This document shows, one piece after another, positions 33,844 to 42,861 of a stretch of DNA of 64,000 nt (the stretch's first letter is position 1; each line of letters starts with the position of its first letter). Origin of the DNA: Pseudomonas chlororaphis subsp. chlororaphis. GTDB lineage: Bacteria; Pseudomonadota; Gammaproteobacteria; Pseudomonadales; Pseudomonadaceae. The notes under the pieces were generated by a model. It was not told where the DNA came from. It searched no databases and was given only the letters and a program-made list of their open reading frames with translations. The position numbers were made by a program, and so were the translations under genes. The DNA is taken from contig NZ_CP027712.1 in NCBI RefSeq assembly GCF_003945765.1, positions 186,001 through 250,000 of the forward strand, written 5' to 3'.

Positions 33844-35352
33844 ATGAATAAATCAGCAGGCGTACTGTTAGGAATCGTCGTCGCGGTGGGCGCTATCAGT
33901 GCCGGCGGCGCCTGGTATACCGGGACCAAGCTGGAAGGGGTGCTGCAAACCTCTATCGCCGACGCCAACAAGGAACTCCAGGCCGCCATGGTCGGTTCCA
34001 ACGGTACCGCCAGCCTGGAGCTGGTATCGCTGGAGCGCAACCTGTTCAGCAGCACCGCGCGCTACCGCCTCAAGGGCCAGGGCGAGATGTTCGGCGACAG
34101 CGCCGAGGGCGTCGAGCTGGTGTTCGTCGACCGCATCGAACACGGCCCGCTGCCGTTCTCGCGCCTGATGACCCTGAAATGGCTGCCGGTCATGGCCACC
34201 AGTCACTACGAGCTGGAAAAGAACGCCCTGACCGAGAAATGGTTCGCCGCCACCAAGGATGTTTCCCCGCTCAAGGGCGTGGTCAACCTGGGTTACGACC
34301 GTTCCGCCACCGGCAACCTGGAGTTGCTGCCGCTGGAGACGGCCCTGGACGACAAGTCGACCCTCAAGTTCTCCGGCCTGAAGCTGGACCTCTCGACCAG
34401 CGCCCAAGCGCAGAAGGTCAAGGCTGAAGGCTACATGGACAGCCTCAAGCTCAACAGCGTCGCCGAAGACCAGACGCCGGTGCAGGTCGAGCTCAACGGC
34501 CTGACCCTGGCCAGCAACCTGACCAAGAGCAACTATGGCTTCTACGTCGGAGACAACACCCTGGAGCTGACCAGCACCAAGGCCACGTTCGGCGAGAAAC
34601 AGTCGGTGCTCAGCTTCAAGAATTCGCAGATCAAGAGCGCCACCGACGAGAAGGGCGCCCACCTGGCCGGCCGTGCCGACTACAAGATTGGCGAAGTCGC
34701 CCTCAACGGCAAAGCCGTCGGTTCGGCGCAAATGGCCTGGAGCATGAAGAACCTCGACATCGCCTCTGGCATGTCGCTGATGCAGGTCTACCAGAACAAG
34801 CTGCAACCCTACGAAGACGCCGTCGCCGCGGCTGAAGCCGCCGGGGAGCCAGCGCCCGAGCTGAACCTGAGCGAAGCCGAGCAGGCCCAGGTCAAGGCTG
34901 ACCTGGACAAGCTGCTGGCCGCCCAGCCGCATATCGCCCTGGAAAACCTCTCGTTCAAGACCACCAACGGCGAAAGCCGCCTGAGCCTGGTGGTGGACCT
35001 GAACAAGCCGCAATCCATGGAGCTGCCGCCGGCCGAACTGAGCAAGCAACTGCTCACCCAGCTGGACCTGAACCTGCTGCTGTCCAAGCCGATGATCGCC
35101 GACATGGCATCAGTGCAGGCGCAGCTGGACGGCGTGACCGACGCCAAGGCGATCGCCGACCAGGGCAGCATGGCCGCCGACATGGTCAGCGGCATGGCGC
35201 TGGGTACCCAGCTGGCCAAGCTGGAAGGCAACGACATCGTCTCCAAGGTGCGCTACGCCAATAACGAAGTGGACTTCAACGGCCAGAAAATGACGCCTGA
35301 GCAGTTCGTCGGTTTTGTCATGAGCAAACTGGGCCCTGTCACCATCCAGTAA
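33844..35352 (+). CDS. DUF945 (YdgA-like) family protein
   Basis: A 502-residue protein with an N-terminal hydrophobic segment (AGVLLGIVVAVGAISAGGAWYTG), then long beta-rich repeats (VVNLGYDRSATGNLELLPLE, LTLASNLTKSNYGFYVGDNTLELTS) as in YdgA/DUF945 proteins, which resemble lipid-transfer AsmA-type folds. I set the start at ATG 33844, since the frame upstream (from 33679) lies in intergenic DNA. It ends at a strong double terminator. Role: envelope-associated, unknown. Confidence 0.8.
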   Translation: MNKSAGVLLGIVVAVGAISAGGAWYTGTKLEGVLQTSIADANKELQAAMVGSNGTASLELVSLERNLFSSTARYRLKGQGEMFGDSAEGVELVFVDRIEHGPLPFSRLMTLKWLPVMATSHYELEKNALTEKWFAATKDVSPLKGVVNLGYDRSATGNLELLPLETALDDKSTLKFSGLKLDLSTSAQAQKVKAEGYMDSLKLNSVAEDQTPVQVELNGLTLASNLTKSNYGFYVGDNTLELTSTKATFGEKQSVLSFKNSQIKSATDEKGAHLAGRADYKIGEVALNGKAVGSAQMAWSMKNLDIASGMSLMQVYQNKLQPYEDAVAAAEAAGEPAPELNLSEAEQAQVKADLDKLLAAQPHIALENLSFKTTNGESRLSLVVDLNKPQSMELPPAELSKQLLTQLDLNLLLSKPMIADMASVQAQLDGVTDAKAIADQGSMAADMVSGMALGTQLAKLEGNDIVSKVRYANNEVDFNGQKMTPEQFVGFVMSKLGPVTIQ

Positions 35353-35357
35353 GCCTC

Positions 35358-35429
35358 GAAAACCCCTCCACGGGGTTTTCAGCCAGAAACGCCCGGCCTC
35401 TGTACCACGGAGCTGCCGGGCGTTTTTTT
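35358..35429 (+). terminator. Double intrinsic terminator after the DUF945 gene
   Basis: First hairpin GAAAACCCC / GGGGTTTTC (35358-35366, 35372-35380). Second hairpin CGCCCGGC / GCCGGGCG (35390-35397, 35415-35422) followed by seven T. The rest of the gap to 35664 (about 235 bp) should hold the pga promoter; I see no clear operator in it. Confidence 0.85.
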
Positions 35430-35664
35430 GCCTGCATCCGGCTGGAGAATCCCCGCCCAGAGCCTCCTCGAACATGGCTACAGGCCACGTCGTTCGCGGA
35501 TTCGCGCAGAAACGAATCTGAAGAAATATTGCATTTGCGCATCCGCATCAGCCTTGCGTGGAAGACTCCGCCCCAATCTGGCCGAGTCATCTGATTCGGC
35601 TTCCTGGCACGTATCAGGCGGGGGGACACAAGACCCCGGCTAGCCATGTAAGGATGCTGAAGAA

Positions 35665-38142
35665 ATGCCGTTCATTGTTCATCCTGTTCGCCTTTATGGT
35701 TTGCGACCGCTGCTGCGCCTGACGTTATGCAGCCAATTGCTGTGGCCGACCCTGGCCCTCGCCGACCCGGCCTACGACCGCCTGATTCTCGACGCCCGCG
35801 CTGGCAGCTATGCACCAGCCCTGAGCCATTTGCGCCAGGTGCCGGCCGAACGGCTGAGCACCGGGCTGGTCAGCGATCACCTGCAGATCGCCAGCTGGGC
35901 CGGCCTCGACGCTGAAGTCGTGAATGTCTATGAAACCCAGGCCCATGGCCGGGTGCTGCCGATCCAGGCGCTGACGGCCACCGCCCGGGCCTACCGCAAT
36001 CTGCAGCGCTGGGACTCGGCGATCCAGGTGTACCGCCTGGCCCTCGAACGCGACCCGCGTAACCCCGACCTGCAACTGGGACTGGCCCTGACCCAGGCCG
36101 ACGCCGGCAAGCCGGAGGAGGCCGTGCGCCGTGCCCGCGAGCTGGTGGCGGCCAAGCCCGACGACGCCACCCGCCGCCTGGCCCTGGGCTACGCCCTGAC
36201 CCGCGCCGGTTCGCCGTATGACGCGCTGTTCGAGTTCGACCAGGCGTTCGTCCGCGCCGGCACCCGGCCGGAAGTCGCCCGCGAATACGTGTTCGCCCTG
36301 CAACGGGCCCGCCTGCCGGAGCCGGCCCTGCGCCTGGCCCGCCAGCGCCCGGGGCTGATCGATCCCGTCATAGAACGTCGTCTGCAAGGCGACCTGGCCG
36401 CCGAGCGCGTGCGCCTGGCCGAACTGGCGACCCGCAGCGAGAAAGAGCGCTATGTCATCGCCGACCGTGCCCTGGCCGATTACGATCAACTGCTCGCCAC
36501 CTGGACCCCGGACCCGGCGGCCAGGGACGACGTGACCCGCTGGCGCATCGACCGCATGGGCGCGCTCAAGGCCCGGGCGCGTACCGCCCAGGTGATTGAC
36601 CAGTACCACACGCTGACCGCCGAAGACGTGGCCATCCCCACCTACGCCCGGCGTTGGGTGGCGGCCGCCTATCTGGACCAGCGCCAGCCGGAGATCGCCA
36701 GCGACCTCTATCGCCAGGTGCTGGCGGCGCCGGATGCCGATGTCAGCGACCGCGTCGAAGACAGCACCGCGCTGTATTACGCCTTGCTGGAAAGCGACCG
36801 CCCGCAGGAAGCGCAACAGGTCGCCGACGACCTGGCCAGGAACCAGAAGCCGCGGGTCGAGCTCAAGGGCTTGCCGGTGGGCAACCCCAACGATGAATGG
36901 ATGGACGCCCAGCAGCTCGCCGCGCAGTCCGGCACCTACAGCGCCGACCTGCCGGGCAGCGAGCAGCGCCTGGCCAGCCTGGTGGACCAGGCGCCGGGCA
37001 ATATCGGCCTGCGCGTGGCCCAGGCCAACCTGTACCAGGCCCGGGACTGGCCGCGGCGCGCCGAGGGCCTGCTCAAGGAAACCGAGAGCATGGCGCCGCG
37101 CGATGTCGGCCTCGAGGTTGCCCAGGGCCACACCGCCCAGGACCTGCAGGAATGGCGTCAGCTCGATGCCCTGACCGACGACGTGGTGCAGCGTTATCCC
37201 GACAACCGTCAGGTGCAGCGCCTGGCCCGCCAGCGCCAAGTGCACGACATGGCCGAGCTGCGGGTCGAGACCTATGGCGGCAAGAGCTACGGCGGTGGCA
37301 ACAGCGGCGCCGGCGCGGTTTCCGGGAGCAAGGATTTCGGCATCGAGACGGTGCTCTACAGCCCGCCGATCAATGAAGACTGGCGCCTGTTCGGCGGCCT
37401 CGGCTATGCCACCGGCGACTTCCAGGAAGGCACCGGGCACCACCGCTGGCAGCGGATCGGCGTGGAGCGCCGGACCCGCGACATGACCCTGGAGGCGGAA
37501 GTCTCCAACCACTCCTACGGCTTCGACGACAAGCAGGGCGCGCGGCTGTCCCTGGCCCGCGACATCGACGATCACTGGCAGTACGGCGCCAGCCTGGAAT
37601 ACCTCTCGGCCAACACGCCGCTGCGGGCGCTCAACAGCAACATCTACGCCAATGGCGGCAGCGGCTTCGTGCGCTGGCGGGCCAACGAGAGCCGGGAATG
37701 GCGGCTGGCCCTGAGCCCCTCGCATTTCAGCGATGGCAACAACCGTTTCGAAGCGGTGCTCACCGGTCGCGAGGGCGTCTATGCCACGCCCCACGTACAG
37801 GTCGACCTGGGCCTGGAAGTCGGCGCCAGCCGCAACAGCAAGGAAGACACGCCCTACTTCAACCCCAAGTCGGACTTCACGGTCCTGCCGACGGTGAACG
37901 TCAACCACGTGCTCTATCACCGCTACGAAACCTCCTGGAGCCAGCAGTTCCAGGTGGGCGCCGGTACCTACAGCCAGCGCGATTACTCCACCGGGGCGAT
38001 CGGCCTGCTCAGCTATGGCCAGCGCGTGACCTGGAACGACGTGTTCGAAGCCGGCGCCGCCCTGAGCGTGCTCAACCGGCCTTATGACGGCGACCGGGAA
38101 ACCGACCTGCGCCTGCTCCTCGACCTTACCTACCGCTTCTAG
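35665..38142 (+). CDS. pgaA: PNAG export porin PgaA
   Basis: An 825-residue protein with a signal peptide (to about residue 33, ...TLALADPAYD), a periplasmic superhelical TPR domain (about 35-520; WDSAIQVYRLALERDPRNPDLQLGLALTQADAGKPEEAVRRA) and a C-terminal 16-strand-type barrel ending in LLLDLTYRF with terminal Phe. By family it exports poly-beta-1,6-N-acetylglucosamine and its TPR region binds PgaB. It is the first gene of pgaABCD, 12 bp from pgaB. Confidence 0.95.
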   Translation: MPFIVHPVRLYGLRPLLRLTLCSQLLWPTLALADPAYDRLILDARAGSYAPALSHLRQVPAERLSTGLVSDHLQIASWAGLDAEVVNVYETQAHGRVLPIQALTATARAYRNLQRWDSAIQVYRLALERDPRNPDLQLGLALTQADAGKPEEAVRRARELVAAKPDDATRRLALGYALTRAGSPYDALFEFDQAFVRAGTRPEVAREYVFALQRARLPEPALRLARQRPGLIDPVIERRLQGDLAAERVRLAELATRSEKERYVIADRALADYDQLLATWTPDPAARDDVTRWRIDRMGALKARARTAQVIDQYHTLTAEDVAIPTYARRWVAAAYLDQRQPEIASDLYRQVLAAPDADVSDRVEDSTALYYALLESDRPQEAQQVADDLARNQKPRVELKGLPVGNPNDEWMDAQQLAAQSGTYSADLPGSEQRLASLVDQAPGNIGLRVAQANLYQARDWPRRAEGLLKETESMAPRDVGLEVAQGHTAQDLQEWRQLDALTDDVVQRYPDNRQVQRLARQRQVHDMAELRVETYGGKSYGGGNSGAGAVSGSKDFGIETVLYSPPINEDWRLFGGLGYATGDFQEGTGHHRWQRIGVERRTRDMTLEAEVSNHSYGFDDKQGARLSLARDIDDHWQYGASLEYLSANTPLRALNSNIYANGGSGFVRWRANESREWRLALSPSHFSDGNNRFEAVLTGREGVYATPHVQVDLGLEVGASRNSKEDTPYFNPKSDFTVLPTVNVNHVLYHRYETSWSQQFQVGAGTYSQRDYSTGAIGLLSYGQRVTWNDVFEAGAALSVLNRPYDGDRETDLRLLLDLTYRF

Positions 38143-38154
38143 AAGAGTCCGAAG

Positions 38155-40152
38155 ATGCCTCCGATGACCCGTTGCATCCTCCTGCTGGGAGCCCTGATTC
38201 TCAGCGCCTGCGCCCAGCCCGCCGCGGATTTCCTGGCGCCGGCGCAACGCCCGGTGCCCGCCAGCGAAACCCCGTGGCCGAAAAACCACGTGCTGGGCAT
38301 TGCCTACCACGACGTCGAAGACCGCGACCCCGACCAGGCGGTGGTGGCCGTGCGCACTGAACGCCTGATCGAACAGCTGGCCTGGCTGCGCGAGAACGGC
38401 TACCAGCCGGTCACCGTGGACCAGATCATGGCGGCGCGCAAAGGCGGCCCCGAGCTGCCGGCCAAGGCCGTGCTGCTGAGCTTCGACGACGGTTACGCGA
38501 GCTTCTACACCCGCGTGTTGCCGGTGCTGCGCAGCTACAACTGGCATGCCCTGCTGGCGCCGGTGGGGGCGTGGGTCGATACCCCGCTGAACCAGCCGGT
38601 GGATTTTGCCGGCACCCCGCGCAAGCGCTCGGACTTCCTGACCTGGGAGCAGGTCCGCGAGATCTCCCGTTCCGGCCTGGTGGAAATCGCCGCCCACACC
38701 GATGCCAACCACAAGGGCGTGCTGGCCAACCCCCAGGGCAACCTGCAACCGGCCGCCGCCACCCGGCGCTATGACGCCAACACCGGGCGCTATGAAAGCG
38801 AAGCCGAATTCGAGGCGCGCCTGCGCAGCGACGTGGCGGCGATCTCGAAAAAAATCCGCGCCGCCACCGGCTACAACCCACGGGTCTGGGTCTGGCCTTA
38901 TGGCGCCGCCGATGGCACCGCGCTGCGGGTGGTGGGCGAGGAGGGCTACGACATGGCCCTGACCCTCGACGACGGCCTCGATGCCCTCGACAACCTGATG
39001 AGCAGCCCGCGCTTCCTGGTGTCCTCGGACCCGGACGCCATCCACTTCTCCAACAGCATCGTCGGCGTCGAGGCCAGCAACCCGATGCGCGTGGCCCATG
39101 TCGACCTGGACAACGTCTACGACCCGGACCCGCAGCAGCAGGAAATCAACCTCGGCAAGCTGGTCCAGCGCATGGCCGACCTGGGCGTCAACACCGTGTT
39201 CCTGCAAGCCTTCGCCGACCCCAAGGGCGATGGCCTGGTGCACTCGCTGTACTTCGCCAACCGCCACCTGCCGGTGCGCGCCGATATCTTCGACCGGGTC
39301 GCCTGGCAACTGCGCACCCGGGCCAACGTCAAGGTGTTCGCCTGGATGCCGGTGCTGAGTTTCGCCCTCGACCCGAGCCTGCCACGCGTGACCCGCTGGG
39401 ACCCGGAAACCGGCCAGGTTGCGGTCGACCCCGACCAGTACCGGCGCCTGTCGCCGTTCGACCCGAAGGTGCGGCGCATCATCGGTGAGATCTACGAAGA
39501 CGTGGCGCGCCTGACCTCGGTGGACGGCATCCTCTACCACGACGACGCGGTGTTCTCCGACTTCGAAGACGCCAGCCCCGCAGCCCTGCGCGCCTATGTC
39601 GCCAACGGCCTGCCCGGTTCGATCGCCGCCTTGCGCGCCGATCCGGCGACCCTGCAGCGCTGGACCCGCTTCAAGAGCCGCTACCTGATCGACTTCACCC
39701 ATGAGCTGACCGCCAAGGTCAAGGCGATCCGCGGGCCGCAGGTGCTGACCGCGCGCAACCTGTTCGCCGAGCCGATGCTCAACCCGCAGAGCGAAGCCTG
39801 GTTCGCCCAGAACCTCGACGACTTCCTCGCCAATTACGACTGGACCGCGCCGATGGCCATGCCGTTGATGGAGGGCCAGCCGCGCAAGGCTTCCGGCGCC
39901 TGGCTGGAGCAACTGGTGGCCACGGTCAAGGCACGCCCCGGCGCGCTCAACCGTACCGTCTTCGAACTGCAGGCCCGGGACTGGGCGCAAAAACCGGCGA
40001 GCGATATCGACGCCGCGCAGATGGCCGACTGGATGGGCCGGCTCAAGCGCCAGGGCGCGACCAGCTTCGGCTACTACCCGGATAACTTTCTCGAGAACTC
40101 GCCGGACCTGAAGACCATCCGTCCCGCGCTCTCCACCAAGTGGAATCCCTAA
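38155..40152 (+). CDS. pgaB: PNAG deacetylase / hydrolase PgaB
   Basis: A 665-residue lipoprotein (lipobox LILSAC). N-terminal polysaccharide-deacetylase domain: GIAYHDVED, LLSFDDGYASFY (D111/D112 region), EIAAHTDANHKG with metal-binding His residues. The C-terminal half (about 310-660; VAHVDLDNVYDPDPQQQEINLGKLVQRMADLGVNTVFLQAFADP, DGILYHDDAVFSDFED) is the glycoside-hydrolase-like domain. Length matches the E. coli enzyme. It partially deacetylates PNAG in the periplasm, needed for export. Confidence 0.95.
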   Translation: MPPMTRCILLLGALILSACAQPAADFLAPAQRPVPASETPWPKNHVLGIAYHDVEDRDPDQAVVAVRTERLIEQLAWLRENGYQPVTVDQIMAARKGGPELPAKAVLLSFDDGYASFYTRVLPVLRSYNWHALLAPVGAWVDTPLNQPVDFAGTPRKRSDFLTWEQVREISRSGLVEIAAHTDANHKGVLANPQGNLQPAAATRRYDANTGRYESEAEFEARLRSDVAAISKKIRAATGYNPRVWVWPYGAADGTALRVVGEEGYDMALTLDDGLDALDNLMSSPRFLVSSDPDAIHFSNSIVGVEASNPMRVAHVDLDNVYDPDPQQQEINLGKLVQRMADLGVNTVFLQAFADPKGDGLVHSLYFANRHLPVRADIFDRVAWQLRTRANVKVFAWMPVLSFALDPSLPRVTRWDPETGQVAVDPDQYRRLSPFDPKVRRIIGEIYEDVARLTSVDGILYHDDAVFSDFEDASPAALRAYVANGLPGSIAALRADPATLQRWTRFKSRYLIDFTHELTAKVKAIRGPQVLTARNLFAEPMLNPQSEAWFAQNLDDFLANYDWTAPMAMPLMEGQPRKASGAWLEQLVATVKARPGALNRTVFELQARDWAQKPASDIDAAQMADWMGRLKRQGATSFGYYPDNFLENSPDLKTIRPALSTKWNP

Positions 40153-40155
40153 ATC

Positions 40156-41505
40156 ATGTTGGATCGACTGCTAGCCCTGCTCGTCCTGGCGATTGTCCTC
40201 GGTGTGCCGCTGGGCCTGATCTTCCTGGTGACCGGCCAGTTCCTGATGGACTTCGTGTTCTTCTACCCGCTGTTCATGTCCGGCCTGTGGATCGCCGGCG
40301 GCCTGTACTTCTGGCTGCACTGGGAACGCCACTGGCCCTGGAAGGACGACACCCTGCCGCCGGCGCTGGCGGGCGAGCCGCTGATCAGCATCCTGATCCC
40401 TTGCTACAACGAGGGCGACAACGCGGCCGACACCATCCACGCGGCGCTGGCCCAGCACTACCCGAATATCGAAGTTATCGCGATCAACGACGGCTCCAAG
40501 GACAACACCGCGCAAGTGCTGGACGCCCTGGCGCTGGAGGATCCGCGGCTGCGGGTGGTGCACCTGGCACAAAACCAGGGCAAGGCCGTGGCCCTGCGCA
40601 TGGGCGCCGTGGCGGCGCGCAGCGAATACCTGGTGTGTATCGACGGTGACGCGCTGCTGGCGCCGAACACCGCGGCCTACCTGGTGGCGCCGCTGCTGGA
40701 GAATGCGCGCCTGGGCGCGGTGACCGGCAACCCGCGCATTCGCACCCGCTCGACCCTGGTGGGCCGGGTCCAGGTAGGCGAGTTCTCCTCGATCATCGGC
40801 CTGATCAAGCGCACCCAGCGGGTGTTCGGGCGGATCTTCACGGTCTCCGGGGTGATTGTCGCCTTCCGCCGCTCGGCCCTGCACCGGGTCGGCTACTGGA
40901 GCCCGGACATGATCACCGAAGACATCGACATCAGCTGGAAGCTGCAGCTCGATCACTGGAGCATCTTCTACGAGCCACGGGCGCTGTGCTGGATCCTCAT
41001 GCCGGAAACCCTGCGTGGCCTGTGGAAGCAGCGCCTGCGCTGGGCCCAGGGTGGCGCCGAGGTGCTGTTCAAGAACATCCGCGGGATCTGGCAATGGCGC
41101 CACCGCTACCTGTGGCCGCTGCTGTTCGAATACTGCCTGTCCACCGGCTGGGCCTTCACCTTCCTGCTGTCGGTGATCTTCTGGGGCGCCGGCCATTTCA
41201 TCGTCATGCCCGAGGCCATCGCCGTCGACCGTCTGATGCCGCCGGCCTTCACCGGGCTGGTGCTGGCGATGGTCTGCCTGCTGCAGTTCGCGGTCAGCAT
41301 CCTGATCGATCGCCGGTATGAAAAGGGTTTGGGCAAGACCATGTTCTGGGTGGTTTGGTACCCCCTGGTGTTCTGGCTCGTCAGCCTGTTCACCACGCTT
41401 GTCAGTTTCCCCAAGGTGCTGTTCAGCCAACACCGCAAGCGTGCGCGCTGGGTCAGCCCCGACCGTGGCATCAAGCCGATAGATGATGAAGAGGAGGCTC
41501 GCTGA
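40156..41505 (+). CDS. pgaC: PNAG synthase catalytic subunit PgaC (GT2)
   Basis: A 449-residue membrane glycosyltransferase: N-terminal membrane helices, [51 protein letters not shown] (DxD), [14 protein letters not shown] (catalytic ED) and QRLRWAQGG (QxxRW), then C-terminal helices. It polymerises UDP-GlcNAc. It begins 3 nt after the pgaB stop and its TGA overlaps the pgaD ATG. By family its activity depends on PgaD and, in E. coli, c-di-GMP; two c-di-GMP enzymes lie later in this window. Confidence 0.95.
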   Translation: MLDRLLALLVLAIVLGVPLGLIFLVTGQFLMDFVFFYPLFMSGLWIAGGLYFWLHWERHWPWKDDTLPPALAGEPLISILIPCYNEGDNAADTIHAALAQHYPNIEVIAINDGSKDNTAQVLDALALEDPRLRVVHLAQNQGKAVALRMGAVAARSEYLVCIDGDALLAPNTAAYLVAPLLENARLGAVTGNPRIRTRSTLVGRVQVGEFSSIIGLIKRTQRVFGRIFTVSGVIVAFRRSALHRVGYWSPDMITEDIDISWKLQLDHWSIFYEPRALCWILMPETLRGLWKQRLRWAQGGAEVLFKNIRGIWQWRHRYLWPLLFEYCLSTGWAFTFLLSVIFWGAGHFIVMPEAIAVDRLMPPAFTGLVLAMVCLLQFAVSILIDRRYEKGLGKTMFWVVWYPLVFWLVSLFTTLVSFPKVLFSQHRKRARWVSPDRGIKPIDDEEEAR

Positions 41506-41981
41506 TGAAAATCATCAGAACCCGTCAACGCCCATTGCTGGTGATCGTCGATGCGGCGTTCACCGTGCTGGCCTGGATCGGCCTGCTGTACCTGCTGGTA
41601 CGCGGCCTGTGGCCGCTGATCGACACCCACGACGGCCCCCGTATCGAGGTCGGCGTGCTGGAAGCGCTGGGCACCTTGCAGACCTACCTGTGGGTGGCCC
41701 TGCTCAACGCCGCCGTGCTGATCCTCTGGGCGCGCTACCAGCAGCGCAAGAGCAAGGGTTTTGCCCGGCGCCGCCTGCCGTCGCCGGCGCTGGACGACCA
41801 GCGCCTGAGCGAAAGCTTCAAGCTCAGTGCCGCCAACTTTGCGCGCATGCGCCAGCCCGGGACCATGACGGTGCACAACGACGAGGAGGGCGGCATCAGC
41901 CTTGTCACCACCGGCTTCTTGCGCCTGAGCCCCGAGCGCCAGCCACATCCGCCGTTGCTGGCGGATTCCGTGGAACGCTGA
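41505..41981 (+). CDS. pgaD: PNAG synthase accessory subunit PgaD
   Basis: A 158-residue protein with two transmembrane helices (VIVDAAFTVLAWIGLLYLLVRGLW and LQTYLWVALLNAAVLILWARY) and a cytoplasmic tail, the PgaD layout (RTRQRPLLVIVDAAFT). It overlaps pgaC by 1 nt. With PgaC it forms the c-di-GMP-responsive synthase in E. coli. Confidence 0.92.
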   Translation: MKIIRTRQRPLLVIVDAAFTVLAWIGLLYLLVRGLWPLIDTHDGPRIEVGVLEALGTLQTYLWVALLNAAVLILWARYQQRKSKGFARRRLPSPALDDQRLSESFKLSAANFARMRQPGTMTVHNDEEGGISLVTTGFLRLSPERQPHPPLLADSVER

Positions 41982-42042
41982 TTCGGCTGCTGGTTGAAGG
42001 TGGCAGGGTCAGGGCGGCCGGGTAAAAATCCCGGCGGTCGTC

Positions 42043-42081
42043 GAAAAAAGCCCCGGAGCTGAAAAAAACCGGGGTTTTTTC
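42043..42081 (+). terminator. Intrinsic terminator of the pga operon
   Basis: CCCCGG (42051-42056) and CCGGGG (42069-42074) stem followed by six T, flanked by A-rich sequence, so it may act in both directions. Confidence 0.75.
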
Positions 42082-42213
42082 GTTTACAAGCGGCGGCGGC
42101 TCAAGCTCAATCAGCGCCAATATTGCTCAAGCGCAACGCTGCGCCGCGCAGCTATAGTCTCCAGGCTCCTGTTTCCAGGCTCCGATAAACCCATTCGCAG
42201 AAGGTGCTCGCGT

Positions 42214-42774
42214 ATGTCCCGTTTTGCCTCTCTCAATACCTGGCTGGCCGCCGGCGCCGTCCTGCTGTGCCTGCAGTTGCCGGCCCAGGCCCAGGAGCGT
42301 TTCACCCTGAACGTGCCCGGTGTCTCGGACAACCGCCTGTTCACCCCGGCCAGCGCCAGCGATGCCAAGGGCTGCGGCGGGCATAACCTGTCGCCGGCCC
42401 TGGCCTGGACCGCCGGCCCGGAAGGCACCCGCAGCTACGCCATCGTGATGCACGACCCGGACGGCGCCAAAGGCCAGGGTATCGACCACTGGGTGCATTA
42501 CGGGATCAAGCCCACGACCCGGCAGATCGCCGCGGGCGCGGGGGCCAAGGGCACCCTGGAAGGGCTGGGCGGCACCAACAGCAAAGGCACCACCGGCTAC
42601 GTCGGTCCTTGCCCGCCGGTGGGCGACAGTGCGCACCACTACATCATCCAGATCTACGCCCTGGAGCTGGCGCCCGACGCCTTGCCGGCCGGTCTGACCC
42701 GCGCCCAGCTGCTGGAAAAGATCAACGGCCACGTGCTGCGTAACAGCAGCGTGGTGCGGCGCTACCTGCGCTAA
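42214..42774 (+). CDS. YbhB/YbcL (PEBP/Raf kinase inhibitor-like) secreted protein
   Basis: A 186-residue protein with a signal peptide (LAAGAVLLCLQLPAQAQ) and PEBP motifs: GGHNLSPALAWTAGPEGTRSYAIVMHDPDG, DHWVHYGI, GYVGPCPPVGDSAHHYIIQIYALE. The bacterial family binds phosphorylated or lipid ligands in vitro; cellular role unknown. Single gene. Confidence 0.92.
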   Translation: MSRFASLNTWLAAGAVLLCLQLPAQAQERFTLNVPGVSDNRLFTPASASDAKGCGGHNLSPALAWTAGPEGTRSYAIVMHDPDGAKGQGIDHWVHYGIKPTTRQIAAGAGAKGTLEGLGGTNSKGTTGYVGPCPPVGDSAHHYIIQIYALELAPDALPAGLTRAQLLEKINGHVLRNSSVVRRYLR

Positions 42775-42861
42775 GAAAAAATTTTCCGGGGCTTAACCCG
42801 AATCGCCGAGGGGCTTCGTCTGAAGGGGGGAATGGATCAATTTCCCCCGAGGTCAGCCCCC

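Noticed and set aside
35725..39990. 1421-codon minus-strand open frame opposite pgaA-pgaB
   Set aside because: PgaA and PgaB are certain on the plus strand; the antisense product is a His/Gln/Arg/Gly-rich shadow.
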